From positions 26,970-90,969 of the forward strand of contig JACCGJ010020207.1 of assembly GCA_013407085.1 (NCBI GenBank): a stretch of 64,000 nt of DNA, read 5' to 3'. The position numbers and the translations under genes were made by a program. This stretch comes from Atriophallophorus winterbourni. Its lineage: Eukaryota; Platyhelminthes; Trematoda; Plagiorchiida; Microphallidae. This document shows positions 10,915 through 22,889 of this stretch, piece after piece. Numbering within the stretch: position 1 is the stretch's first letter; each line of letters begins with the position of its first letter. A model generated the notes under the pieces. That model did no database searches, was not told the origin of the DNA, and worked only from the letters and a program-made list of their open reading frames with translations.

Positions 10915-13900
10915 GCAATATCATTCTCTAAGCTGATAACGAAAATATTGCATCTTTGTTTAAAAATAATAGTCAGAGAGATTGAAAATAATTTCAGTTT
11001 CATACCTAATAAATCCTATTTTTGCGTATACAAATGAGAGAGCGAATATTTTCAATGTTTATATAAGTTTCATATGAATATCTAAAACTTATTGTTTTCA
11101 TTTCAAATGGTTCACCATCAGGATTATTGGGTACGTGCTTTTACATTACTTTAGGCGGAAGTAAATGCAGATCTTGCATCGTATTCTATTTAGAAATTCC
11201 AAATTAAAAAAATTATTACGCTTCCTCTATCAAAAGAGTTATCATCTTGAAATCAATACCGAATTAAAAAATTAATTCTATGCGAAAATCTGACAAAACA
11301 TGACTTGGCGTATATTTGATAAAATTTAATCAAGGTAAAGAGTTGATACTACTGTTGAATCGGGGTCCTTACATTGCCAAGTACTAAGTGATTCGCATCT
11401 AAGCGCCCGAAAAACTAATACAATATCAATAAATTTTGCCACTCTACTTACCATCCGTTACAGACCACAACCAGTTGCTGTTTATTTAGTTTACCGTCAC
11501 AGAGTAAAGGTAATATGATCAGATTTAGTGAAATCCGAAACAGTCATAAGCTGGTAAATAAAGGTATTCTTCAATGCCACTTTTTAAAGAGTTCTTTTCT
11601 TACAAAGTGCCTTAATTTTCATTTAAATAAACACGAAGCCTGTCTTGCAAATAATGATTATCGTTTCTGAATCAAACGAGAAAAAAGAGCGGAATATATT
11701 ATGGCATTAGGTATCGTTGAAAATTAGTAAGATCATTTAATTTAAAATCATTTAATATCATCAAAATAATTTTATTATCATTAATTTTAGCAAGTTTTCG
11801 TAAGTATCAATTAAATTTCTTTTAGGATGATCAAACAGTTTCGGGGTTTTCTTTGAGAACATTGATTTTGTCATATTAAAGAAACATAGTTGTATACAAT
11901 TACCGGATTAGATATGTAGATAATATAACATAACATATAACATATGTTCGAGACATGTTATTGGCTGAAATTTATCCTAAAAATATAATTTGTTCAGGAT
12001 TCCTTAATAAATCTCGCATTTATTATTTGAATGTTTCAAATAATCTATCAGGAGTTCGAACAATATCTTACTGAATAAAAAATAACTAAAATATTTTATG
12101 TATTGCAGAAAATTATGAAAACTATGATGTTAACAAGCTTTCAAATGTACGCAGCTCAGATATCCATAAAAATAATCAAACGTTGTTGAAAAAATAAATC
12201 ATGAACTCTGGCACCAACTTAGAGGGCTAAAAACTGACGATCAAAACCGCACAATATGAAACTTTTTCGATATCGTGCTTGACGCAGAATATGCGACTAT
12301 CGAGATCATTTATTACACTTCACAAAACTTAGGCGAGGATAAACGCTGGAACACCATTTTGAAGCTTTAGAAAATATTGAATTCAAAATGTATATAAACC
12401 TATCAATCAAATTTCTCTTATTAATAATTAACTTATTTTTTCACTATTAACAGTTGGTGCACTTCGTAAGTAAAGCTACTTTTGCTGCATGTATTCCTTT
12501 ATGTATACTTTTATCATTTCATTAAAATACTGCAAAATTATGACAAGCTCAACGTCGAAATATTTACTCAACACTATCATATTTATATATTAAATTTTCC
12601 AATATTTTAAAGTTTAGCAATGAAACAGTGAGTTAAGTTTGCTTTTCAAGTTTTTCTGGATTGAAAGGTCACGGTTATTATATGGTTAAATGTATTACCA
12701 AATCTCACTAACCTAAAACATATGGTGAATTTTATTTACGTATACAACAATTAGTAAAGTTGTTTAGAAGGCACATGATCCAATGTTTGATTGTTGCAAG
12801 TGATTAATAACCGAGATGAACATATTGCTGTTTTACAGTTTGAACCTAATATTTCCGTGCAATTTTCATTGCAATCAATTGTGTATATAAATAATTTATA
12901 AGCAATTAAACAATATTGCCTATCGGTTTAACACATATCGCTCAATAGGCGCTCTTGCAGCTCAAACATAAAATTTCACTAGATGGTTTTGAATGTACAT
13001 AATTACTCTAGTTTGACATTGACAACTATGGAAGCACTTGTGGAAATTGTAGTACAAATTCCCTTCAAAAGTACCATATCGATTTTTTAAAGGTTTCAAT
13101 TTAGAATAAAACTGCCATGCAAAATTTTATACGGAATCGTTTTGTAGAGGATTTATAATTCTACATCTTTTGATAAATGCAACGTTCCACTCGAGTTGAT
13201 GATTACCAAGGTGTCACTTTTCAGATTCATTTGTCTGTCTTACTAATTCCTCATTTTGAGCCATTGCTTAAACTTACATAATACGGTAAAGTAACTTCAT
13301 CTGATTTGTAAACCACATCATTGTAGAATTTGTAAAGTTCTTGTTACATTTATCGGTTCAGTATTTGTTAAGATAAACGGAGAAGTTTGATGATTCCGCG
13401 CAATATTTCATTATTAATGCCGTGGTAATTCATAATCAGGCCCAAAGTGTTAGTTTGTCGAAATGAAGACATGGAATGGCTTATCAAACTAATGTATGGC
13501 GATGTATAGTTAGCATCTATTAGCGCTGGGAGGCACAATTTCTGTAACGTTTATTAATGGGAATGTTTGAGGTAAAACAGATTTAGAATCTCCATTAACG
13601 AGATCAGTTCCAACAAAACTGAGATATTTTAGAATATAATATAAAATATATTTTATCAATTTTAAGTTAATTATTCAGAAAAACATACAGCCATAAATAA
13701 GTTACTTGATACCCTCGTCTTCTTCGACGAATTGACACTAGTTGACACTACATAAAATACTACTCTTTGTTTGTATGGACATTCTTCATGTTTTTCCAAA
13801 CTTTTCGAAGTACTGATATTTTATTACATTTCAGATACCTCGAGGTTTCTCAAACGTGTATGATTTGAATAAAATAAAAATTCGTATTTCGCAGCATAAA

Positions 13901-13985
13901 TTTCCATTTTACATGCAACTTAATGATGGCGTTGAACGAATTCGGGCTAAACTTCAGCGTATATAACAGATTATTCTGTGTAACA
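10911..13985. other. AT-rich non-coding stretch
   Basis: No reading frame of note on either strand, and no repeat I can link to the rest of the window. I see nothing functional in it. Confidence 0.6.
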
Positions 13986-14194
13986 TCATGATTCAAGATT
14001 CAAGATTCAAGATTTATGGTTTAAAAAAAGCAAATTGCTGTACAGTACCATAGGATATACGTATAAAAATTTATAAAAAAATTCGTTACTTGTATGATCA
14101 TCTCCGTTTTCTTCATAGGTGGAGCAAAAATAATCCTCAATGGCGACACAGACTGAGGGATTAACGGTAGTTCCGTGCGTTAAAAATATAGACA

Positions 14195-17100
14195 TCAATA
14201 TGTAGGGGCCAACGCAGTAGTTCTCAACATAAGGTTTCGTAACCTTTGTTTAAAGATGTGCTCGTTCGCTGAGGTAACGATATCTGTCGGCAAGCTATTC
14301 CACAAGAAGCATACACGAACAGCGAAGAAGTGGCGACGACAATTCAATCGTGAGTGTGGGATTTGAAGGGTCAAAGGGTGGCTGCGTGTGGGGACTACCG
14401 AACCAAACTTGAAGAGGTGTTTGAGAGGGTGGGATTTCGCATAGATGATTCGATATGTCAGAGTGAGGTCGTGTAGGATACGCCTGTGCTCGAGGGTGCA
14501 CAGTCCAATTCTGGTCAGTCGCTGCTCAAAGGGTAAATTATTCAATTCGGTAACATTTTTGGTTGCCTTGTGATAAATTCGTTCGAGGAAAGAGATGTTT
14601 TTTTCATCCATGGCGTCCAAGCTTGTACAGCGTAGTCAACGACAGGATGTATGTAAGTGTTTAGTAATTTCGCGAGTGAGTGTGGTGGGAAACGTCCGAA
14701 AATGCGTTTCAGTAAACCTAGCAAGCTGCGCGCACGCTTGTAGACGGCGTCGCACCGTAGGCTGTTCTTCAAAGTGCCAGACGCCAAGATTCCGAAATCT
14801 TTTTGTGATGTACTCCATTCAAGCGGGTGGCTGCCAAGTTTGTAGATAAAGGGAAAAGGTTTTCCGACTTGCAACATTTTGCAATTGCGGAAATTAAATG
14901 GCAGTTTGTTTTGGATTGACCACTGGTGCAGCTTATTCAAATGTCCTTGCAGAACATGACAGTCCTCGATAGAGTTGACCTTCGTCCAGGTTTTTACATC
15001 ACCTGCGAATAAAACAAGCTTACATGCTAGTAAGTTCGGTAGATCGTTTATAAATATGAGAAACAGTATCGGACCGAGAACCGAACCCTGAGGGACTCCG
15101 CTCGTGGCTTCAATTGTTCGAGAAGTTTCACCATCTATTCTGACTTTTACTTTGCGTCCAGACAGGTAACTTGTGAACCATGTTAGTAGGTTTCCGATGA
15201 CGCCAACATTCTGCAGCTTCTGAAGCAGTAAGGAGTGATTCACTCTGTCGAATGCTTTAGATATATCTAAGTAACCGGCATGGACGGAACCCCCTTGGTC
15301 TAGTGCTTGCGTCCAGTCATTTAGAGTCGTGAGCAAGTTAGACAGGCATGAATATGTTTTCCTAAATCCGTGTTGTGTGAAAGTTATTAGCTGATGGTTC
15401 TCGAGATGTTCAACAAGTCGTTCACACACCAGGCGTTCCAAAATTTTAGAAACCGCTGAAAGAAGCGTCACGGGGCGGTAATTCGCCGGATCAGAACGAC
15501 TGCCCCCTTTGTAGATTGGTGTGATAACACCGGTTTTCCATTGAGTTGGTACGGTTCCCGTATTCAATGAGTGCCTGAATAGACCACTTAGTGGGCCACA
15601 AAGCTCCAGCTCGCATGACTTCAGAACAGCGGGTGTTATTCCATCCTCTCCTGGTGATTTGCGAACGTTCAGTCCGCGTAAATGTTTTCGCACAACCGTA
15701 GGATTTACCTCGATGTTGCTAAGGCATTCGACTTGTAGTGGGTGCGGCAAAGACGTCAGCGTTGACACGTTCTTTGGACAAAATACTTGCGCATAAAATG
15801 ATATTAGGGCATCAGCTGTATCCTTGACATTATCAGTCAGTCCGTTCTCTGTCTGGATAGGAAATACACCTGGCTTAACCTTGGTCGCGGTGTTTACGAT
15901 GGTGTACAGCAACTTAGGATGTCGTTCCATCTGGTCGATCAGCTTCCAATGGTGATATTGTTGTCTTCTCGAATTAGGGACGTCACCTTGTTACGAAAAC
16001 TACGAAAGTGTTCCCAGGATGCGTCTGTTCGTATTATTTTGTGTGCAGCCCATGCGGAATTTCGCATGGCTATCCACTTCCGAGTGCGGCTTCGAAGTTT
16101 GAAGCAAAATGTTCTTGATTTCTGTTTGGGAACACAGGTAGAATTGTCGTCTAGTTTTGTACCGAACCATCCCTTACATGATTTATTCACGCGAAGGGAT
16201 ACGAGAAATTATCGGACCCATGAATATGTGCTGGTCGTACCCCATTCCCGCCTGAACTGTAGAAGGTATTTTTACTCTGTCCGTGTCTGTTTTACTTGGA
16301 ACAGTTTACCTTCAACCGTTTCTCACGCCAATAGCTTGCATGACTTTAAAACGAAATTAGACGAATTTTTACTGCATTATTCGTTTCCAGAACACTTATA
16401 TATTGTTTAATCTATGTTCTTATATTGTTTATACACTTAAATTTCATTTTTTACCATCCTATGGTTGTTGTTAAGCTTGTTGCATTTTAGACCATTAAAA
16501 ACCTTGAATTACCTTGAATAACTTAACAGACTAGAACAATGAGTATCTGCATTCGTAAGATCGAGATGTTTTTCCTCCATAATCGTAATGGCACCGCGAA
16601 GGCCGAAGTAATCGACTCTCCTGATGAACTTAACGTCGCCCGACGCCCTTCTGGCGTTGCACACGAATTCGAAGGACAACACAAGATGGTCACTTAGCCC
16701 CAAAGGACTATGATACTGCACTGACTCCACTGCTGTTGCTTCGGAGGTTAAAACCAGATCTAGAATTGACGATTCATTGAGGCCCCTTTGTCGAGTGAAT
16801 GAATGGACATGGTTGTATAGGGGAGTGAAAGTGATAATCTCACGGAATTTGTACTCAAGGGATTGCTGAGTATGCACACTTTTGGTGTAGAGATGTGGGA
16901 GGTTAAAATCACCCATTATTAACAGTTGGCATCCTCTAAGATTTCCAGCGTTGCGCATCATTTGTAACAACGTTTCATTTTGGGCATCGGAAGAGTTGGG
17001 CGAGCGGTAGATCACACCAATTATACAGTTCTCTCCAGTTTCCAAGCGAAGGCTACACCACATGGTGTCCTCTAGCTCAAACCTTGTGTCAGGTACAGCT

Positions 17101-17390
17101 GTGCATTGAAGACGTTCGTTATAATACAAAGCAACTCCACCACCTGATCTTGAACGGTCTCGTCGAAGTAGGATCATGTTGGGAAGTGCCAGCTCGCAAT
17201 CGTTCACCTGATCGTAAAACCATGTTTCGGTAACAGCAATGATGTCAGCAGAAAACTGAGCGTTAAAGTGAGACAATTCGGCGATTTTGTTCCGCAAGCA
17301 CTGTGCATTTGTGTATAGGCATTTAACAGTGGTTTTCGTGTGTAGCGAGCCTATGCGGATGATGTTTGTATGTCCGACCCCCTGAGAGCC
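14195..17390 (-). pseudogene. CR1 ORF2 (APE endonuclease + reverse transcriptase), broken
   Basis: The endonuclease part (17,390-16,518) keeps 'CLYTNAQCL', 'VTETWF', 'GDFNLP' and 'GLSDHLVLSF', all catalytic landmarks of APE. It is then split by a nested insertion. The frame resumes at 16,165 and suffers a one-base deletion just after an Arg-Glu-Asp near 15,965. The reverse transcriptase frame (15,930-14,542) has 'RKSPGEDGITP', 'GYLDISKAFDRVNH', 'GVPQGSVLGP' and 'LFAGDVK'. The usual FADD box is FAGD: codon 15,001-15,003 is GGT, where copy 3 has GAC, so a catalytic Asp is lost. A second one-base loss in an A-run near 14,605 shifts the C-terminus, which continues to 14,195. Confidence 0.88.
16166..16517 (+). 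mobile_element. Nested CR1 3' end fragment (different subfamily)
   Basis: Plus-strand insertion inside CR1 copy 1. It encodes the ORF2 C-terminus 'VVPHSRLNCRRYFYSVRVCFTWNSLP' up to a stop near 16,410. A 3'UTR follows, with 'ccatcctatggttgttgttaag' split around position 16,455, and it ends in a 10 bp tail repeat (ACCTTGAATT). The empty site is seen in CR1 copy 3 near 36,270, where 'gtaccga' and 'ataacttaac' are nearly joined. No TSD. Confidence 0.82.
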
Positions 17391-18997
17391 GGACCATGAT
17401 GTACTCGGTCCGACTCGGTTTGAGCCGGACCCACTACGTTTTTTGATGTATTGATTGCTTCCGTTTCGGTGGGAACGCTACCGTCTACCGCCCCCAGCCG
17501 CGAGTGTGTCTCACTCATTGGTTTGGGTGGGCTAAGTCTAACATCCTTGGGTAGTGTTCGTTTCTTTTTTGTCCATTCCGACCTTACTATTTCAGCCATA
17601 GCGCTGGTCAAGAACGTAATCTTCAGAGGTTTCGGTCCATCCCCCTTGTATTTTGGCGAAAAAGGAACTCGAAAAGTGTCCACAACAACGGCATTAGAAA
17701 TATCGAGAGAACACGCAATGTAGCGCCATTGTTTGACGTCGTGCTCTACCGTTTCCTGATTCGATGCTTTAGAAGTATTTTCTGGTACACCAAGTAGAAC
17801 TATACTTCGCGATACCATTTGTTCCCTGTCGTTCAAGCTGCCCTTCCTTTCCCACCATGGTACATCGGGATATATGCGGCAGTTGGAGTCGGAATCTGAC
17901 TTGAGTAGGTATGCATTCAACAATACGTTCTCGATATCAGCCTCGCATTTTAGTGTTACCTTGAGCAAGCGAGGTTGACCAATATGAGGTGAAGATGAAT
18001 GGCGGGTTAGACGAGTCACCTTTTCTGCGTTTACATGTTCAATTTTCATTAGGTGACAAAGTTCAGACCATTTATCGACATCATGTTTCTGTTTGCTATC
18101 AAACAGGCTTTCTTGGGACTCGCTGACATTCGTACATATCACGTTCAGCCTGTATGGGGTGTTCTTTTTTCGCATCGGAAAGTCAGGCGTTTTAGAATTA
18201 AAAACCTTTGTGGCTTGACTTTGTGAGTCGGGTAGAGCAGTTTTGGAGTGTACAGCTGAGGTCGACCGTAACAGCATATCTCTATAAGAATTTCCTACTT
18301 CTGTGGTCGTTTTAGCTGATTCCAAAACGGGAATAACCCTGCTTTTTTGCTTTTTTGGCACACGAGTAGCCTTAGTCTTAGATTCCTTCAATGGTGGTCC
18401 CGAAATCGATGTATTGATATGATGGTTTACATCAGTGATCACTTTCGTACTCACATGATTTACCAACATATCTTCCACACGTCGAAGGCCCAACTCCAAA
18501 CCGGCCATTCTATTTTCTATTTTGGATCCAAAAGTATCGTTATAGTGCAATGATTTAGCTCTGCAACGAACACAGACATAGCATGCACCTGGAACCATTT
18601 CATTATTCAATAATACTATCGAGTCAGGGGCTAAAGTACGGTCGCATTTACCATGGATTTTACCCATACACAGAAAACACGTTATTACTTTACGCGCCAT
18701 GGGACTCACCGGTTGTTCGCATGCTTTGCACGTGACTTCGGGACAATTCTGCGTGTCGGGATTCGTCCAATCAGCTGGGCCGGCCGTGACCATTTTTGCG
18801 TTCGCCGGATCCAGGCCCTTAGCAATGAGGTCAAGTTGGTCCGATGTCGCTGTTTGATCGATCGATTTTTCAGTCCGTATGTTGGTTCTCGTGATGCGGT
18901 GAAACATGTTAGTAGCCTGAATTGGGTTGTTCGGCTGTGTGACGGGTTTTTGTTCGACGGGTCGAGGTGGCTGTTTTGAAACACGTGATTTCGTCAT
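17351..18997 (-). CDS. CR1 ORF1 protein with PHD-type zinc finger
   Basis: Uninterrupted frame of about 548 residues if it starts at the ATG 18,997 (MTKSRVSK...). The frame is open up to an ATG at 19,144, but that extra 49-residue leader is hydrophobic and looks like translated 5'UTR. Near residues 75-145 lies a Cys/His cluster (CKACEQPVS, CFLCMGKIHGKCD, CYVCVRCRAK), a PHD/RING-like finger found in many CR1 ORF1 proteins. The C-terminal half contains the 'DVPWWERKGSLNDREQ' segment conserved with CR1 copy 2. ORF1 proteins bind element RNA in the RNP (family knowledge). Its end overlaps the open ORF2 frame. Confidence 0.8.
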   Translation of the reverse strand: MTKSRVSKQPPRPVEQKPVTQPNNPIQATNMFHRITRTNIRTEKSIDQTATSDQLDLIAKGLDPANAKMVTAGPADWTNPDTQNCPEVTCKACEQPVSPMARKVITCFLCMGKIHGKCDRTLAPDSIVLLNNEMVPGACYVCVRCRAKSLHYNDTFGSKIENRMAGLELGLRRVEDMLVNHVSTKVITDVNHHINTSISGPPLKESKTKATRVPKKQKSRVIPVLESAKTTTEVGNSYRDMLLRSTSAVHSKTALPDSQSQATKVFNSKTPDFPMRKKNTPYRLNVICTNVSESQESLFDSKQKHDVDKWSELCHLMKIEHVNAEKVTRLTRHSSSPHIGQPRLLKVTLKCEADIENVLLNAYLLKSDSDSNCRIYPDVPWWERKGSLNDREQMVSRSIVLLGVPENTSKASNQETVEHDVKQWRYIACSLDISNAVVVDTFRVPFSPKYKGDGPKPLKITFLTSAMAEIVRSEWTKKKRTLPKDVRLSPPKPMSETHSRLGAVDGSVPTETEAINTSKNVVGPAQTESDRVHHGPALRGSDIQTSSA

Positions 18998-19144
18998 GTT
19001 GCAAATAATCCAATATAACTCGTTAACTACACAAGCTAGAACACAGAAATAAGTATCAAAATTCGTAGCTCGACGCGATCTTTGCAATGATAGCAAAAAC
19101 CGTAGAATAGTTAGCGATTGAAAAAAGTTTGCGCGCGTGAGCAA

Positions 19145-21079
19145 ACTGTGAAATTTACGCCGATATGATAACTTTGCTGCTAATCCGTTGACAAGAGCAA
19201 AACAAATAAATTCCGATAGATATGATCGAAAGTAGCACAGAATTCTTGGAATGAGAGAAATCCAAGCAGATTCGGCGAAGATATGAGCAGAAGTGTCGGA
19301 GCAATAAAAAATGCGACTGCAAAGTAGGTCAGGTTAGTTACATCATGTTACATCTACTTACATATTTTACACAATGGAGTAATCGCGCATTAGTAATAAA
19401 TGTTAATCAACTTTTCTACACAATTCTCATGAGTTGTATCAACTGGATTTTATAAATTTTCACTGATTTCATAAGTTTAGTAATTAAATGAAAGCGGAGA
19501 AATTACTTTTCTTTATTTCTCATCAAGATTTACAAAAAATATGTAAGAAACTAGAAAAAAGTTTGATGAGCATCAAAAAATGAACAAGCAAAATGGTCAA
19601 TGTAGGGAGAATTCATGAACTAGTCGTTATTTTACGCTTAAGTTTGTTCTAAATATTTTATAGCAATCGACTCAGCTGTCCACACGATGTTACCGCCAAC
19701 TTATCGGGCCCAGTTGTGAATAACATTGTAAGCGACTGAGAAAGAATTTTCAGGATTCACGAGGTGCCCGGTGTCAATCAAATTAATTAAAATGGAACTA
19801 TTCACCTTCATAGAACAGTGTTTGATTAAACAATTTGCGTGATGTCCTGACATCCGGTACACTAGTCTCCGCGTCCAGTGGCCAATTTTTTCCTGATTCA
19901 CATTAAAAGTTTAGTTGATAAATACACATTGAGGCTGATTGACGTGGTAGCTGGAATTTAGGCTACGGTCTGAATAACGGTTTGCAAGTGAATGGATATT
20001 CTAGCGTTTCCAGAGGTGAAAATAATGAATACTATATGCTCGAGCTTGCGAGTCAAGTAGTCACTCGAGGCGTCGTCTTTAAAATAAAGTGAGAGATATA
20101 ACGTTTAATTCGATTCTGCTGAAACGGGTATTCTTTTCGGCATTGAGCGCATACGCTCCCGAATGGAGCATGCTTAGAAAACAGCATATCAGTACCAGTT
20201 CATCAGACGAAATTGCTTAACAACCAATTCGACTTGCTCGTGTGAATAGGTTATTGCAGTAGATTTCAATTAATCTTCATTGAAACGGCGTTGAATAAAA
20301 ATGTATACTGCAGAGACCAATTTGGTTTCCGTTAAACACATCTACTCAGTGATTAGTCTGATCTTAAAACTATAATACCGTATTCGCGAAGATCATTATT
20401 GAATTTTAAAACACTTATTCATGAACCACAAGTATTAATTAAAAGCGATAACAAATAAAACAAAGAGTAGGTGAAATGTTTTGCAATTATTTAGTGTGCA
20501 CATAGAATGCGAATTTGCAGCAAATCAACCACACCTGCTGTTTACAGGTTTTGAACAATTGGTCGCAAATTTGTGTAATGATCAAGATATAATGATGGTC
20601 TTCAAAGTTTGGTAGTTTGAATAAATAATTTACAAATGAAAATTATTGTAAACCGTTGTCATGGGCATTAGGCTGAATTCAATTTCAGAAATCAAACGCG
20701 TGTTACGTACGAATGATTAGAAACTCTAAAGGTTTACTATGTTGTTCTGTGCTATAGAGTTACAAATTTACAGTACTAAATTTTGAATCAGATATTCAAT
20801 GCTAGTAATGAATATTCAGAATGACGATTAAGAGAGATTGGAAGCAAATTGCGGTCGACATTGCCGACATATATAACAATAAAATATCCTAGAAGACACT
20901 AGTTGCCTTCGGTTTTGTTGTCTAAAATCGACGGTGCATTGGATTCCCCGAGTTGAGCTAAAGAATCACGCCTAAGTCCTTTTCTATCTTCGATTTATCC
21001 ACTGTTTGCATAAATATAACAAAATCTATAATGATTAAATTCAAGAATGAATAGAAATTTCACTTTAGGTCAAATTGAT
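19145..21079. other. Non-coding stretch with one low-grade element fragment
   Basis: The first ~190 bases may be the 5'UTR of CR1 copy 1. A short minus-strand frame at 19,901-19,701 contains 'YRMSGHHANCLIKHCSM' and 'LIDTGHLVNPENSFSVAYNV'. A related, more decayed minus-strand frame lies at 38,020-38,150 ('SSSIEAYLVDMGHP'). The paired pattern suggests an unnamed retroelement C-terminus; the TGH motif recalls PLE endonucleases, but this is weak. I see nothing in the rest. Confidence 0.35.
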
Positions 21080-22200
21080 GCACACTGTGTCAACCTACGT
21101 CAAAAGCGCCTCCGAATGAATAAATCGAATCTTGAATAACACCGGTATTAAAGTGAAATATAACAGTGTTTTAGAACGCTTCGCTTCTCATCTGAATGTT
21201 AAGACTTTAAAAATCAAATGCGTCAGTGTTTACATTGAATACACATCAGAAGAACTTTGCACTAGGGTAAAAGAACATAGGAAACGAGTAAGAATGCGAC
21301 TCCGCAATCCCAGTGAATGTCAAACACTGATTCGGGATTCTGCCCTAACTGAACACGCGGGTCATAGCGTAGATCTTGATAATGTGGAAGTGATGTGGAT
21401 GTGAAATCTAATAGGGAAAGACTCCACGCCGAGGCTGTTAAAATAACAAAGGCTGGGGCGAAAGCGGTTAAGGTGGATGGGGCGGATATCTCAACACTGG
21501 TCACAGCGTACTACGTGATAGCTTATAAGTGATAACACGGGAGAGAATTTACACTTGGGCTGATGAACTAACTAAGACTGGAGCGAATGCGGTGAAACAG
21601 AGGGACATCTCAACAATCTGACCGCAAAGAGCCAGAAAGCGGTAGTGGAGTAGAATTTCACTTTGGTCACAATAAGCGTATTGAGCTCTTGACAACCGAT
21701 CACTATGTGATTCTGTATTTGAAAATCGTGGTTCGTTGTACGAACCATATACAACAGTGGCAGTCAAGTATAACCTTGTTTAACATTTATACACTGTTTC
21801 AAGGCTCACCTAACCTAAACTTTCTGTCTATAACTGATCACGACAAACAGCCAAAAACAGTTAGTGGTGTGTTATTTTGGAGGATTTAAGCAACACATCA
21901 ACCTTGATTTGGTTCTTAAGCGAGGTATAATTAACTTACACACAAATAATGTGCATGCTTATTACTTATGTAGAGGGTAAACTGTCGCTGTTTGCAACTA
22001 CATATAGAATAAACAATTAAGGGAGTAACGCAATTTTCTTGAACTCGACTGTCTATCATAGATAACTTAGAATTGGTAAACAATGATACTCGAACCTGAA
22101 AACCGTGTTCTCACTGACACTCTTGGTTAGACGATGCTTTTGTGTTCAGAAGCGAAACGTTACCAAAACACCTGCTCTAACCAATTTATTGCATTCTTTC
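21080..22200 (+). mobile_element. PLE-B family copy, 5'-truncated and decayed
   Basis: Contains a damaged GIY-YIG region (about 21,095-21,500: 'ISRILNN'-like linker, 'SEELCTRVKEHRKR', 'ECQTLIRDSALTEHAGHSVDLDNVEV', 'KVDGADIST'). Next comes a single copy of the 242 bp hammerhead repeat (about 21,680-21,890), then the terminal block with a hammerhead-like motif (22,123-22,166). The order is the same as in the PLE-B copies at 42.7 and 53.3 kb, which makes the internal 242 bp repeat a regular part of this family. The reading frame has a deletion at the second GIY-YIG strand and several stops. Confidence 0.7.
22123..22166 (+). ncRNA. PLE terminal hammerhead-like motif
   Basis: TTGGT (22,123-22,127) pairs with ACCAA (22,162-22,166) as stem I (5 bp). 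GCTT/AAGC forms stem II, followed by GAAAC and a GTT cleavage triplet. The first core block reads TAGACGA instead of CTGACGA, and one extra base precedes stem II. Probably inactive. Confidence 0.5.
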
Positions 22201-22654
22201 TTTTCATTGTAATAAATTCTGAATCGGCTTTGAAAAAGTGCAAATACATTGATGATTATAAATAGATGCTTTGATTTAAACAGTATATATCATCGAGCGT
22301 TTAGGCTAGTAAATAGTTTAGAAAAGCTATCATACTTGGAACGCCACAGACAGCATGATCGAGGACATTTCCAAGAAGCAGATTGAATATCGCTTGTATC
22401 ATACCGTACCTGAGATTATCATTATAAAACTATTGTAAAACTGTTCACTTACTCATGTGACATTTGTATCTGTTGACACTTTTAAAATATCACTTGTTGT
22501 TCTTGAATAAGTTTTTTGGAAATATTTTATTATCCTCATCAATAATTTATTACAATGCGTCCAATTCAACCACATATACATTCTAGTTAGTCTGATAAAG
22601 CGTAGCTGATATATACTGTTTATTTCTTAATAACTGAATTGTATCTCAATGTAT

Positions 22655-22885
22655 CATAGGGCTCACATCACCATCCCTTACACACCACTACCGGTTTCTG
22701 GCTGTTTGCCGTCATCAGGTGGAGACAGTAAGATCAGTTTCAGTGAGACTTGAAACAGTGGAAAAGCGGTAAACAAAGTTAAGCTTGTATGCCACTTTTA
22801 TATAGGGTTCTTGCAAAGAACTACGATGTTCAAATACAGAATCACAATATGATGTGGATGTGAGCACCATAATACGTTGGTCTTT
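22655..22885 (-). repeat. Retrozyme-like monomer, minus strand of an inverted pair
   Basis: Reverse-oriented unit of the 242 bp family: palindromic 'gttcttgcaaagaac' start near 22,805-22,820, 'ccactgtttcaag' near 22,750, and the ribozyme block at 22,683-22,724. It lies head to head with the next monomer. Confidence 0.75.
22683..22724 (-). ncRNA. Hammerhead ribozyme, all core blocks conserved
   Basis: On the minus strand: stem I CTCCAC/GTGGTG (innermost 4 bp pair), core CTGATGA (22,712-22,718), stem II CGGC-AAACA-GCCA (GGC/GCC pair with a C-A mismatch next to the core), GAAAC (22,694-22,698), and triplet GTA. Helix III is minimal (ACCGGT). Type I layout as in PLE and retrozyme hammerheads. 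Confidence 0.7.
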
Positions 22886-22889
22886 TATA

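Larger units (their letters stand above)
13988..19144 (-). mobile_element. CR1-type LINE copy 1, near full length
   Basis: Minus-strand CR1 element with ORF1 (PHD finger) and ORF2 (APE endonuclease plus reverse transcriptase), ending in a 7 bp 3' tail repeat (GATTCAA units, 13,990-14,011 on the plus strand). The 5' limit is not defined: ORF1 is complete, so the element reaches at least 19.0 kb and may include 5'UTR beyond. It is interrupted by a nested CR1 3' fragment at 16,166-16,517. No TSD was found, as is usual for CR1. Confidence 0.88.

Noticed and set aside
13993..14198. Various 60-100 codon frames antisense to CR1 and PLE coding regions (for example 6,059-6,412 minus, 14,595-14,849 plus, 17,451-17,723 plus)
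   Set aside because: They are shadows of the recognised retroelement frames and have no family signature.
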